Source: Parachlorella kessleri (lineage: Eukaryota; Chlorophyta; Trebouxiophyceae; Chlorellales; Chlorellaceae). From it: DNA of 64,000 nt. The notes under the pieces are model-generated. The model was not told where the DNA came from and made no database searches. It saw only the letters and a program-made list of their open reading frames with translations. Below, piece after piece: positions 10,962 to 23,469 of the stretch. How positions within the stretch are numbered: the stretch's first letter is position 1; each line of letters starts with the position of its first letter. The stretch is from assembly GCA_001598975.1 (NCBI GenBank), contig BBXU01000136.1, positions 45,248 through 109,247 on the forward strand, in the 5' to 3' direction. Made by a program: the position numbers and the translations under genes.

Positions 10962-13900
10962 ATGGAAGCTCCTCTGAACTCGCCAATAGCTCTCTTTGGC
11001 CCCAAGAGGGCTCCTGCTCTCAACCTCGCTGGCGCTGTCCTTGTTATCTGCGCTTTCTTTGTCCTCCCGTCGCCACTAGAACCGGCACTATGGTCTGTCG
11101 AAGCAAAGCTTGCCCCCATAGCCTTCAGAACGGGGGAAGCTCCTGGGGAAGCTGCCAGAGGAAAGAAGATGTTGCTCGAGCAGGGGCTGCCATTGTCCAG
11201 CATAGAGGTAAAGCAACACCGCGGGGCTCAACTAGGTGCTCGCTGCTCGCTGCACGGGGCGGTAGGACGTCTCTAGTATACGTGGGCTGGACCCGGAAGT
11301 GTCTGGTCCTGACCCTACAATGACATTTCAACGGATCTTGCTGTTGGCTGACACGGAACGTTGTTTCCAAGCCGCTATCGAGGTAACTCCGTGCTCCATT
11401 GGTGCAGTGCATAGAAGAAGAGGGCCGGCTACATGACGAGCAGCGGGTGTGCTGGTTCCGCAACGTCTTTTATAGGCAAGGCCGTCTGCACTATGTTTCT
11501 CCAGGTGGGTTAGTCAGCGGACAAGCAGTTTCTACACTCCACGACCGCAGCACGTGGGCAGTAGAGCCGATGCTGGTACGACAGTGCTGTGGGTCTGTTG
11601 CGCAGTGTCCGTCTTTTCCTGGTCGTAGCCTGTAACGGTACTTCATCTATCAAGTGGGGTACACAAGCTGGGTAACCCTCGTAGTTTAGGGGATGAGCCC
11701 ACCGCCGCTGCCAGAACAGGAGGTCTTTGAGCCGCCAAAGGGAGACAGTCCAAGGCGCACTTACCTTGCTGGCAGAAGGTTGCCATTGGTTGGTGGGAGA
11801 GGCATCTAAGTTCAGCAGCTCCAGCTGCTTGGCTGCTGAGCGTGGGCGCGGCGCGGGAAGCGAGGCGGGGGAGGGGGGGGGGCACATACGCCTTGTGAGT
11901 TTAGTGTTGGATCAGGGGCCACCCAGGCTGATGTATCCCGAGCTAGCAGTCCTTGCAAGCTTTGGATCCAGCCCTGCCGGTGGGGGAGCTTGACCTGTCG
12001 CGCCCACGCTATGGTGTTGCAGACACAAACGTCACGCTTCCGAGGATAGCTGTGCGGTTCGGAGTAAATGACAACAGCACCGGCTTCCTTAACCCGGTAG
12101 TGATCAGGCCGGAAGACGTGGAGCTCAATGAAACTGAGGTGAGGCAACTCAACGTGTTGCGGACGCCTTGCCTTGGAATTTTTGGTTGATTCGGCCTCTA
12201 TTTACTAATGTGTGGATCGGGCAGCCAGCCCCACCCCTGCAGTGCCTAGCTCGTAGCCTCTGGCGCACTCAGAAGCTTAGGAGACGCTTTTATCCAAATT
12301 TGGTAGTGTGTCTGCATGGTGGGGCCCATTAAACGTAAACTCGCGATTGCGTTTTCAGGTTATCATGTTTGAGGAGGACACGGAAGTTTACATGTGGTCT
12401 ACCATACCGGAAAGCAACTGGTAAGCTCCTCCTCGCCCTGCAAGAGAGCCACGACTGCCGTTCAATACTGGGGCGCATGGTGCCATCCTGGTCGGGGTGC
12501 CTCCCCTTCGAGCTAAGAAGCTGCAGCCCTGAGGAGCACCTTGCTTCACCCCGCGCTGCAGGGGCCATCTGGTTGGGGAGTACCAGCCTACACTCCACTC
12601 CACCCTTTGCAAGTACATGGGTGAGCACGGCAGGGCCATCCGTATCTCTTCCCATTTGATGCCTCCCTGGCAGGCAGGGGCCCCCATGTTTGTCTTTGGC
12701 TTTGCCTAGCTGTGCAGCGTCCTCAGCGTCCTGCCGCACTGGCCTAGCTGCCATGAGCACCCACTGGAAGTGGCCCGGGGACACCACATCTCGGTGAACT
12801 CACTTGCTCCCATGGTTGGTGAGACTGCTGCAGGGCACTGTAGATACCGCGACCGCCACAAGGTGCAGCTGCTGGAGATCTTCCCCAACGCGCCCAAATG
12901 GGCTGACTGGCTGGTGGAGCTGGACAAGTGCTTCTCCTCCAAACCCAAGGTTGGTGGCAGCACCTTGGGATCGCAGGAAGCTGGACTGGGGCGGCGCGGG
13001 CGATACCTGCAGCGCTGCCTCCGCTGGCAGTGCCTTGCGGAGGCTTGGGCAAACAAGTTGGTGCCTGCAAAGGAGGGTGTCGGACGCGTTGATGACGCCT
13101 CCCGAAACTCTGGCTTGTGAAGCATCTGGGTGCGGTGGCCCACCTGCAGCACGTCAGTTAGTTGAGGACACCAAAGGGATGCACCAGGAGTACACCAGGA
13201 CTAGCTGTATACCATGTTGGAGCACCATTGGAAAGGAAACGAAGTTCTCTAGCTGTAAGCAAGGGCCTACAGTTTAGCATGGCTCAGTCTGCCATGTACA
13301 AGCCTTGGTGCAGATCACCATCCACAGCCCCGACTACCATGGGAAGGTGGTCTACATCAAGAAGGGGCTGGCGGGCGTGGGGGCCGAGTGTCGAGCGCGG
13401 CTGTTCTGCTCGGGCGAGGCAGAGACACTGTGAGTGTGAAGGCCTTTTGCTGATGGACCTGTCTGCCTCGGGTTGTGGGCTGTGTGCAACCTTCAATGGG
13501 AGGCAGGTCTCAGGCTTGCAAGCCCACCACCTTGAAAATGGTTCTGCTCATGGTCTTTTAATAGCTACCTGTGCATAAGCAGCTGCGAGATAGTCATTGC
13601 AAGTGCGCGCCTATAGCAGCCGCAAAAAAGCACTGTATAAAGCGGCGGTTAGTGTGGTATCTGCTAGCCACTTAGCAGCTACCTGGCTGCAGCTAACCCA
13701 GGCATGTGTTGGTGGTGCAGTGGGGGCCACAAGGGTCACAAGCCCATGCAGCCGGCCATGATGGCTAGCCACCGGCAGCGCATGGCGCAGTGTCTCGGGT
13801 TCGATGCCGGCCGCACAGCAAGGGTGGAGCCCCTACGTATGGTTGTTGTTGACCGCCACTACCGTTCAGGTGGGTGGGTGGGTTCGAGCTGGCTCCTTAG

Positions 13901-15792
13901 CTGCACGGCAGGATGGTCGTGTGCATGTGCTGTATAATGGAAGTGTATCAGCTTCACCTTGGCTGAGTAGCCGCATGCCAGTGGCTGGCCTTGTTGGCAA
14001 GCCAGTGTCAGATGGCATCCCCATTATCCCAGATGGGCATAGGATGCCACCTGGGGTATACCGATCCCCGCTTCTACTCCTGCACAAGCTTGGAACTAAT
14101 ACTCGCTGTTTTGCTGTCACCGCAGCTCGCCATATCCTGAACATTGCTGAGATCATGGACGTGCTCCACCAGCGGTACGACGACCTGGCCGACATCTCGC
14201 TCCACTACATGGAGGTGAGCCACAGGCTGAGCCAGCCTTGTGGTGCTGCCGGCCTACATGCAACTAGTGTGTCCAACTGCTGACTGATCCCTTGTTGTCA
14301 CGTGCATCTCCAACTGAAAGAGTGAGGCCTTGCTCGTAACTATAGTATGGCTGCCTGCAGCCCAGCCGTGGCCCAGTTGGGAGGTCACTATACAGGCTAT
14401 GGCATGCCACCCAGCTCTGGGCAAGCGTGGCAACTCCGTGGAACCCCTTTCTGCCCTGCCCACCCCATTTTTTCCATGCTGTTTCTCTCTCAACATGAAC
14501 AGCTCTCATTAGCTCCCTAATAACCATCTGCTGACCCTTCCACCTGTTGTGCCTGCAGGGTCTTGGACCCCGCGAGCAGATACAGCTGTGGTCGAAGGCA
14601 GACATTGTGATCCACATGCATGGGGCCGCGCTGGGCAGCTGGATCTTCCTGCCCAAGAATGCCGTGGTGGTGCACATCGTGCCGCAGCCAGGAGGGATCA
14701 TCCACGACAACTCCTTCGCTGAACAGCTGGTGGGTGCCTCGCTCGCGGCAGCACCGCCAGTGCTAGACTGTGGTGTGAGGAGGCCTCATAGGCCCAGGAT
14801 GTGGACAGCTGCAGAGCCTCTCCCAGTCGGAACACGTGGGCGAAGCGCAGAGACGCTACTGCCTTTGCTTCCTTGGTGTGATCTGCACTTGCAACCGCCC
14901 TGCTTCCCATGAGTGATCCAAGATCAGATCATCTGTCAGGCCAGCTACTCTTAGCTGAAGCAATGTGGGTTCTGAACCCAACCTGCTACGTGTTCCGCTT
15001 GCAGGTGGCCGACCTGAATGGGGTGACTAACGTGACCTACCTCCCTGTCAACAACACGGACATGGCTTACGCGCACTTCAAGAAAGAAGTGATCAGCCAG
15101 CATGAAGAGTGGAAGGCGCTGTCACCGTGAGTCCTGAAGATGTACAAGAACTGGAGCTGCAGCCAGGCTGTTGCGGCCGCAGGCTTGTAGGCTATATGCT
15201 GCTAGGCAGTCCTATGGCGCATGACATATTCGCCGTGGATGCTGCAAGTGGTGTTTGACAACACCTTTGAGCCCACAATATTAGCCTCTTGCGCTACAGG
15301 GAGGAGAAAGTGAAAATTTTGGAGGAAGGCACCTGTAGCCACCTGCCTGAAGGGCCACGGCAGTACCACTGCCTCATGTGGTGGTGAGTGTCCCAGCGCT
15401 GCAGCGCTGCTCAGCATGGCTGCCTGCATGCCCAGCAGCAGGGGGCAAGCGACCAGTTTCACTGTCGGCATTGTCAAGCCTAAGCGTCCAGCTGATCTTC
15501 TAGAGGCTGGCAAAACAGTCGTTCAGCTGCACTTTCACCCGCCCGGTGTTGGGCCTCGTGCAAGTGTGGATGCCCTGCAGCCTGGAGACCCTCTAGGTGG
15601 GTGGTAGTCCAAAGTTCACTGGCAAGGGGCGCTGTGCGTGCTTGCAGGTTTTTGAAGAACATCAACCTGGTCCTGAAGCCTGAGCTCCTGGTACCCCAGG
15701 TGGATGCTGCCATAGCGGATCTGTACTCCAAGCTGGACCGGCGGCTGCCAGAGGGCTTCCCCAACACCCTGGACCTTGCCCCTACCAATTAA
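10962..15792 (+). CDS. Family GT61 glycosyltransferase (EOGT/DUF563-like), type II membrane protein
   Basis: Twelve exons: 10962-11207, 11408-11504, 11960-12138, 12359-12420, 12718-12949, 13314-13429, 13721-13869, 14126-14214, 14559-14729, 15005-15126, 15300-15383 and 15648-15792 (TAA); total 563 residues with all phases closing. The start ATG is followed by a short basic cytosolic tail and one hydrophobic segment (LAGAVLVICAFFVLP, residues about 22-37), the signal anchor expected of a Golgi/ER transferase. The C-terminal half carries the GT61 hallmark IHMHGAALGSWIFLP followed by AVVVHIVPQPGG, preceded by the helix-rich LNIAEIMDVLHQRY segment. Several N-x-S/T sites (for example ADTNVTLP, GVTNVTYLP) fit a lumenal domain. 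GT61 enzymes transfer xylose, arabinose or GlcNAc to glycans or proteins; the donor and acceptor here cannot be told from sequence. The exon boundary at 12718 is the least certain. Confidence 0.8.
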
Positions 15793-17291
15793 GTCCGGTA
15801 GACATTGACGGATGCTGGGCTTGCATGATATGTCAAATTGTTGTATCCGCGGGGGCCAGCAATAGCCGGCCTGGTGGTCGTGGCGCTCCTTGATGCATGT
15901 TGAAGTGGAATCCAGGAACGGAATAAACAGAGGGCCACGCGCTGGATGACACACTGTGTATTTTGCCTGCATTGCTTACAGCAGCCTCCACTGTGGCTTG
16001 CTATGTTTCTGACTTACGCGACTTGACCATTCCTGTGCTGCATGGGATAACGGCACCACTTTTATTCAGCCGAGGCTAATGGCTGCTGACCGCTGCTTGA
16101 CAGTCTCGTGTACAGTGCATGGGTACAATATTGAAAACTGTTTCTTTTTGCAATTTTTTTCCTATCCTATAAATGGGGTTCCATCTCTTTTTGCAGGTCC
16201 TTATTGCTTGTAGGTGTTGCACAGCGTAGCTTGCTGCTGCTCTTCTGTCTTGCACTTTCCCACCCAAGTTACTTCCCTTCTGCCCTCATAGTGACTCTGT
16301 CCATGACTGTTGGGTTCAGTTACTGTAGAACTTGGGCGAAAGGGCCGCAGTGATGTGCCTATATTGCTCACTCAATTGACAAGGGTTGCTGGCTGGTGTC
16401 TTCTTTGTGAATGGCTTGCAAGGCTGGGCAGAAGCTGTAAACTAGGCTAGACTGGTGTCCTCATGTCTTTTGTTCTTTCTGATCAGGGTGGACATGAAGA
16501 AGGCAGCCTTGCCCTGCTCATGAGTTTTGGCGGAGTTCATGTTGGGAAGCCTGCTTGTCTTGAGCCAAACCTGTGCAGCGCACAAGTGCTGTAACCTGTG
16601 CTAGTGCTTGTGCTGGGATGGACTGCCAGATAGCAGTTCACACTTGCGCGTTGCTACGGCTGTGCAGGTGGTCTGCGCGCGGTTTTTTCAAATCTTTTAT
16701 GTCCATCTTGTGAGTTTCCCTGGTGATTGTGGGGCAACTTGTAAACGTGGCGCAGAATCATGAGAGCAGTGAAGTGAGGATTCGCACTCTACTCCAGGCC
16801 GGTAAGTCTGGGTTGAGTCAGCTGCCTGCTCGCATGGACTGCCCTGACTGGATGAATATTATGTCAGCGAGCAAAGACAGGCAGGCTTCACTCCCGGCTT
16901 CCAGGCTTGATGGTTATTTTGGTATCCACCCTGTTCCCCATACGTGCCACCACCACCTTCTGCCGCTTGTCAAAGTAGACTGGTCAGCGTATACCCATGG
17001 CGTATACCTCGCGTATACCTATCCAGCCCAACTCAACAGCTGTGGAGGCTCAGACTGCACTGCTTGCCACCCCACTCGAAGCAAGTGGTGTACTGAGCAA
17101 GGGGTTGGCTCAAGGCAGCGATCTAAAATACGATGCCAAAGACGAGTCGATTGTATACTTTTGAGACAGCTGCAACTGTCTGCGCGCCTTTTGCTCACGC
17201 GCCTCCACGTCCGCATCGATGGAGCGGTCCTGTGCCAAAGTAGCGCCTTGGTAATGCCTCATGCAGTTTTCATGTTGCAAACTTATCCAAG
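15793..17291. other. Intergenic between GT61 and F-box genes
   Basis: About 1.5 kb with no convincing exons; T-rich patches at 16140-16190 suggest UTR or spacer. It holds a triple GCGTATACC element (16987-17019). Confidence 0.5.
16987..17019 (+). promoter_or_regulatory. Three copies of GCGTATACC upstream of the F-box gene
   Basis: GCGTATACC occurs at 16987-16995, 17000-17008 and 17011-17019, about 275-305 bp before the F-box start codon. Each contains the palindrome GTATAC. Spacing of 13 and 11 nt puts copies roughly on one helix face. Function is inferred only. Confidence 0.35.
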
Positions 17292-19386
17292 ATGGTCAGG
17301 CCTTGCAAGGCCAGTCTATGGTCATTACCGGAGCATCTCCTGTGTGAGGCGTTCGCGCTGGTGGACTTCCAAGACAGGTGAGTTGCAATATCTATTGCAG
17401 GCAAAATTTGTGGCTGGCTGGTTTGTGCAGAATGGTTGCTCCCCGTCTGCATGGTGGATTTGCAGCGCCCGCACACTCTGTCTTTCTCCCTTTCCAGGGC
17501 CACCACCCTTCCTCTGGTCTGCAAGAGGTTTGCTGAGCTGCTTTCCACCGGCAGCGCGGCGTGGGCCGAGGTAGCCTGGACCCTGCAGGTGCAGGGCCAC
17601 CCCGGCGTCGCTCGCTGTTGTGGCTTCCTGACGTGGCTGCGGCCACGCGCAAGCCACCTACACAAGCTCACCATAGTAGTTGAGCGCGTGGCGGCAGCAG
17701 CTCTCAACGCGATCGTGCTGCCGGACATGGCTATGGCTGCGCTCCAGGTGGTGCTGGTTGCGGCGCGGTACTCCCTGGAGTGGCTCAAGCTGGTGCTGCC
17801 CAGCACACTGCACCTAGGCACCTGGCCGGTGGAGATGCCGCACCTGCAGACAGTCTCCCTCGCAGCGCTGGGGATCCAGTGCGGCCGCTTCCTGCAGGCC
17901 ATGCCGCGCCTGCAGCAGGCTGAGCTGTACACACCCGAGGGCTGGCCGCCAACGTTTGCCACTGGCTGTGAGGTGCCCAGCGGCATCACGCGCCTGGTCA
18001 TGGTGCCCGCGCCATCACGCTTGCCGGAATGTGTGCTGAAGCTGAGGCAGCTGGCATACCTCGACATCGGAGGTGGGTTGGGCTGGACTACGTCTGCTGG
18101 TTTGTCCCTTCTTATTAGCATGGGTGGGAGGGAGTGCGAACAGGGAGTGAGTTGAGCTGTACGAGCAGGCCTGGATGCCTTCTTATGTGAGGTGAAAGTG
18201 CCTTCGCAGTGCGTCTGGTACACCTAGCAGCGGACGTTCCAAAGCATGCCTGGCAAGGACGAGGCATGGCCCCGTCTATGTGCGTCTCCTTGGGCAGTGT
18301 CGGCCAAACTTGGGACCATGAGTTGTGAGGCGCCCAACACCCAGCCAGTGATGCACCCAGGTGACGACTTGCAAATCCCGCTGTATGCAGGTGGCGACTT
18401 TGAGCCAGGTGCTGTTGATGATGCCCTGCCCCATTTCACCAGCCTTCGGACGCTGGCCTTGGATCGAGGCACGCTGCAAGCTGTGCCTCGCCAGCTAAGT
18501 GCTCTGACCGGGCTACAGGTCCTGTCCCTACACCAAGCACTAGATGGGGCCGAGATTGACCGCTCCAGCTTTGCCGTGCTCAGCTGCCTGACCGCGCTGT
18601 CGACGCTCAGCATCAGCGGCTGTGCTTTGCACGAGGTCCCGCTGGGCGTGGCGCAACTGACCACCCTCAAGGTGCGTGCAGGCTGGGGAGGCAGGGATGG
18701 AGGGTTAGGGGTGGGGAGGGAGGGTGGGTGGTGGTTGCGGGGGCGGGGGGGATGGCTGTGCTGTGCTGTGCTGGACCAGCATGGAGAAGAATAGTCATGC
18801 TATTGGTTGGTCATTGCCCCTGCAGCCAGCCCAAGTAGATTTGTGTGATATACAAAGTGGGGCTTGGCCTACTTCACGGGCCTCGCACACCATGCAGACC
18901 CCAAGGCTGCCGTGACAGCACCCCTTGACCTGTCACTGCTGCCTGCCTACTGCCCCGCCTTGCGCCCCCCCGCAGGTGCTCCACACCGAGGGCGCGCTCC
19001 GCTCGCTTGACCCGGGTCCCTACTGCAGCAACCTCCGCCTGCTGAGCATCGACTGGCAGGTCCTGTTCCGGGACCCAGGCGGCATCTTGACTCGCACCCC
19101 CAGCCTTCGGCGGCTGTGCATATGCCTCTCCTACCTGCCATTCCTGAACCCCTGGGAGTATGCCCAGCTCCACGGCGCAGCAGAGGTGCTCCAAGCACTG
19201 GCGGCACACCCAGCGCTGGAGTCGGTGGCGGTGGTGGTCTTCGATGGTGACATGAACCTGTCGAGTGTGCGCCTAACTGAGTTCCTGGTCAAGCTGTCGC
19301 TGTGCCGGCCAGTCTTGGATGTCAAAGTTGTGCCGGGTTCTGCCTTTTTTTTGACAGAAGGCGTTGGTGCGGGCGTGGACTTGTAG
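17292..19386 (+). CDS. F-box protein with leucine-rich region
   Basis: Four exons: 17292-17377, 17498-18072, 18391-18671 and 18976-19386 (TAG), 450 residues, phases 2, 1, 0. The short first exon was found from the frame: it begins MVRPCKASLWSLPEHLL and its join completes an F-box (LPEHLLCEAFALVDFQDR then ATTLPLVCKRFAELL, ending at the usual W). F-box proteins are substrate receptors of SCF ubiquitin ligases, binding SKP1 through this segment. The rest is leucine-rich with repeats of the LxxLxLxx type (LRTLALDRGTLQAVPRQLSAL; LSTLSISGCALHEVPLGV), as in FBXL proteins, but repeats are irregular. The substrate is unknown. A TGTAA lies at 19497-19501. Confidence 0.77.
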
Positions 19387-20477
19387 CTGGGCTTGGGCTA
19401 GTGTCGGGCCAGTCCATGGTCCTCACTGACAGTTGTCTCATAAGCCTGTATGGCCTGCTTGGCTTCTTCAAGGTAGCCCTGCTGCACACCTGAGTATGTA
19501 ACTCCCCACTGCAGTGTGACTTGAAACTGTCCGTGTGCTTCTGTTGTACTCTATGTTGCCGTTGGTGTCTGCCCTGCCAGTGAAGAGTTCAAATAGCAGT
19601 GTTGATAGATGAGGAGGCACAGTTAGGAGGAGCGCTGCCCTTGCTAGGATGTGTTCCTGGAACAGTAGGTGCGGCCTTGCACCAGCAAAGATGCAGGAGG
19701 ACGACCCTTACTACCAAGGCTAAGTTGGGCAGCGTCACAATAGCGGACATTCGTACTGGGAATGGCGCCGCCCAGGCGCGCCCGCACATCCGGCAAACAT
19801 CCGGAGCGTGCTGTGATCGTGGCTGTGATCGCCTATTACATTCCTTGGTTGGGGCGACATATTGGCCGCAACAGGAAAAGAGGAGCTGCAGTGATGGCAA
19901 TGCAGTTGTGAGGTCTGTAAGGAGTGTCCCTTGGACGGACTTCCAGTTTAGAGGTCTGTCGGACATGCAGGCGGGCAGCAGCATTCAGGCGCCAAGTGGC
20001 TGCCTGCATGCCACAGCCCGCTGGGTGTGGCAGAAAGGTGTGAGGGACAGCGACCCGACAGGTACAGGTCGCCAAGGCGGCCCAAGTGCCCCTCCAAGTG
20101 CCCCAGCCTAAGTGAGGCTCCCTCGCGCGCCGTACACATAGTCAACCTCCTCATCTCTGCATCGTATGCAGGTCCCCAAATAGACCTGCCATTTGTCATT
20201 CTCAGTGCTGTCGTATATGGAGGTGAGGTGCGGAGCTGAAAGCAGCCACGGAGATAATTGTTTGAGTGGGGCGCAGGAGTGTGTTGGGAGACAGTGCACA
20301 CTGCTTGGAACATGGGTGAGTGCTTGCCTGATAGGCAGGCGCGACAGCTGGGACGTGCCCTCACCAATACCAAATGCTGAGAAGCTGGGAGGATAGCAGG
20401 GCCTGCAGAAATGGGATTGTGCTCAAGCTCGCGGATTTGTGTGCTTGCCACAGCTCTGCCTTCCCTCTGCACCCACC
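19387..20477. other. Intergenic between F-box and antiporter genes
   Basis: Contains TGTAA at 19497-19501 (110 nt after the F-box stop), a plausible poly(A) signal. A further 5' exon of the antiporter gene could lie here, since its first recognised exon starts close to the first membrane helix, but I could not identify one. Confidence 0.45.
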
Positions 20478-23469
20478 ATGCTTGCAGCACTTTTTCTGGG
20501 CCTGGGCCCAGTCTTCCTGCCCGGCCACGCACCCTGGTGTACTTTGCTTATATGGGCGTCTGGACTCCTGGGATCCTGCATAGCCTATTACCTATACCTT
20601 CCCCGGGTGACTGGGATGCTGGTGGCGGGGATGCTCCTGCGCAACGTCACCAGTGCTGTGGATGCTTTCCCTGCCACCTGGGGCAGCCAGATGAGGGCTG
20701 CCGCCCTTGCTATCATCTACCTGCGCTGCGGCTTGGACCTCAACTTTGAGGTGAAGACGTTGTTTTACATGCTGCATCGCCTCGCCCACGGCTGCTTCAT
20801 CCCCTCTGGTCTGCGCGCCAGCTGCCCAGGCATACTGCCACGCAACCCCTCCCTGTTAAGATGCTGCTGACTATTCAACATCCCTTACTTGGAGATGGCC
20901 TATCTTCCTTTTATGAAAAGTATTGTCAAGGCACATTATCAGATGTGCAGGTGATGCGCAAGTACAAGCTCTCTGCAATCAGGCTGTCCTTGATCCCTGG
21001 CCTCTGTGAGGCCTTCTTTGACGGCGGCCTGGCGGTGGCTATTTTTGGAATGCCGGTGCTGCTGGGCTTTACCCTGGGGTTCGTGATGAAGGGGGTGGGC
21101 CCAGGGCTGGTTGTCCCCGCAATGTTCCGACTGCGGAGTACGGAGCCTTACCTCGGCGTTGGCAAAGGTGAGGTGCAATGAGCAGCTGGATCCTCGGTAT
21201 GACTGGTTTGAGGCATCCAGTGTCACCTCGAGGTGTCTTGCTGCTGATCAGTCCATGGGTAAAAACAGTCCTGACACTAGTGACGGAGGTTTGCATGACC
21301 TGTACCTTGCATGCCTCCAGGCATTCCTGACACTGTCGTCATCTCTGCCAGCTTTGATGATGCCATTGCTATCACCTTTTTCGCCATCTTCTCGCACCTT
21401 GCCATCCATGAACCGGGTGATGGGGAAGCCTGGTCTATTGCTGAGGGCCCCCTTCAGGTAATCTAGTCCAAATACCCCGCGGGGCATCACCAAGCTTGCC
21501 TGTGGTGCCCTGTGTGGCAAGCTTACCAGCGCACCCAACACCGTGGGCCGCATGCAGTCTGCTCTAGGTGCTGCAAGCTTACGAAACCGTTGTGAACTGC
21601 GGCTGCATGTGATTGGCCCTGACAGCAATCACACCTCTGGCCAATGATAAGGTGGCGTCTAGAGCCCTCCCCGGCCCTCTTTGTCTGCAGGTGGTGTTCG
21701 GCATTGTGGGTGGAATTATTCTGGGCATAGCTCTCGGCTGCACCAAGGTCTTTAGAACACCTCTGCACAGGATGGTTGGCAGCTGTGCTGCAAGTAAGTC
21801 TTCCAGTAACCTGAGCAGCCAGGCTCGCACACATCCAACTCAGCTTGCCTGGCCTGCTCATCTCGACCTGCAGTGGCTGGAGTTTGGCTCGGTACCCAGC
21901 TGGTAGGTGCCATAACCCATTGGGTGCATGTGTGCAGGCCTGCTGATCATGTTTTTCCTGAGTTACTATGGTATGCTCTCGGGTGGAGCTCTGGGATCCC
22001 TGTTTGGGGCGCTCATAGCTTCAGAGTGCTGGAGACGAGGCTTCCCTTCATTCCTGTCAGTGGGCCCAACACATGATGTAGCTCCAGCTTGTAAGTTGAC
22101 CCGCTTTTACGACCCTTGCCACTGGGCGTGCTCTGTGGGAGACCTCGCCAACGGGCAAGGCACGAAGTTACCAGGTGCACTCTAGGCACCCAGCTTCGGT
22201 TGCTGGGCGTGATGGCACTGCCTAGCTGGCATGCATGCAGTTCTGGCAGTTTTAAACAGCGAGCTACTCTTTAGGAGGAGTAAGGGTACTAAGTAGTACT
22301 ACTCAATATTGATCTGAGTGCCTGCAGTGCAGGCATGGCTGGGAAAGCTGTGGATGTGGGTTATTGAGCCAGTACTGTTCACGTCCATAGGGACCTCAAT
22401 TGACTTCTCTACACTCCAGGACGGCACTGTACCAAGATCCATAGGCATAGTATGTGCAGGTAAGTTGCGGATCTTTCCGCTTGAGCCAGCCAACCAGCCA
22501 GCCCGGTAGCTGAAATGCACATGTGAGCAAGTACATGCACTAGCGAACTGGTGAAGCAACATTGACAAACAAGCGTGCTACTTCCCCCCTGCAGGCTTGA
22601 TACTTCGTATTTGTGTTACCTTCGTCACGATGATGGGCTTGGGTTACACGTGGAGGGAGCGCCTCTTCATCGGGTTTGCTTGGACCCCCAAGGCCACCCT
22701 GCAGGCTGCGCTGTCAGGTGAAGCCTGCCACGTTTTGCGGTGGTCGCAGCGATGTAGACAATGTACAGAGCAGGCAGCGTTATTGCTGCGGATGAGCATA
22801 GAGGGGTCATATGAAACATGGATGGCTGGAATTACAAGCATTGGGCAGTGGCAGAGTTGACTGCTAGGGCGTCCAGCTGATTGAGGCCAGAATCTGATAT
22901 CTAGATATTCCCCCTCTTGCCTGCTTTGTGCAGCTGTACCACTGACTATGATAAACACATACTATGTTGGCACCCCGGAGTATGCCCAGTACGAGATTTG
23001 GGGCCAAGAGATCCTGACTACCGGAATCTTCACAATCGTAATCTGCGCACCTGTTGGAGTGACTTTGATACATTACTTTGCTCCTCTGCTGCTCAGCCCG
23101 GTGAGCTGATACTGGCAGCTTGCCGCACCACCTCGGCAGCCTACACATTGCATGTAGTACCCAACTGCATGTCGCATGCTGGCTTGGGTGGTGCACACTG
23201 ATTACAAGTAGTGTCTGTGAGAAGAAGCGGGGCAACCCCTTGCCTTTGTACATGGCAGGCAAGAAGTAAGGCCAGCTTACTATATAGTCATATCTTGTGC
23301 CACTGTGCAGTCACGGGATGCTGCAGGGGATGAAGGATCGGTGGACGGCTATGAGAAGTCACGCACCTCAGCGCTGCAGGTAGCAGCTCCTTTTTGGCAG
23401 GGCATGAGCTTCAGTCCCACAAGCGGCTTGCCCCCTGCAATTGTTAGGGCCTGTGGGATGCAGCTGTGA
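20478..23469 (+). CDS. SLC9B/NHA-type sodium/proton antiporter (CPA2 family)
   Basis: Exons 20478-20750, 20951-21167, 21321-21457, 21691-21793, 21938-22090, 22328-22459, 22595-22717, 22934-23100 and 23311-23469 give 487 residues with phases closing. The start ATG has a good context (CCACCATGC). The protein is strongly hydrophobic with about 11-13 helices. Family marks: LPRVTGMLVAGMLLRNV near the N terminus, AIIYLRCGLDL, GLVVPAMFRL, and VVISASFDDAIAITFF, where the adjacent Asp pair is the cation-binding DD of NHA proteins, and WTPKATLQAALS in a late helix. It should exchange Na+ or Li+ for protons across the plasma or an internal membrane. The 3' end has two readings: the last exon may run to TGA 23467-23469, or splice at 23389 (CAG/gtagca) to an acidic exon beginning 23827 and ending in TAG near 23940. 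The second reading would put dispersed repeat copy B in an intron. Confidence 0.85.

Noticed and set aside
13790..13820. tRNA-like T-arm sequence (GGTTCGATGCC)
   Set aside because: No acceptor or anticodon stems fit around it, and it lies in a coding exon of the glycosyltransferase.
16723..17574. 283-codon open frame on the plus strand
   Set aside because: It has no recognisable domain, crosses the F-box first exon and its intron in a different frame, and the F-box reading explains the same bases with proper splice sites.
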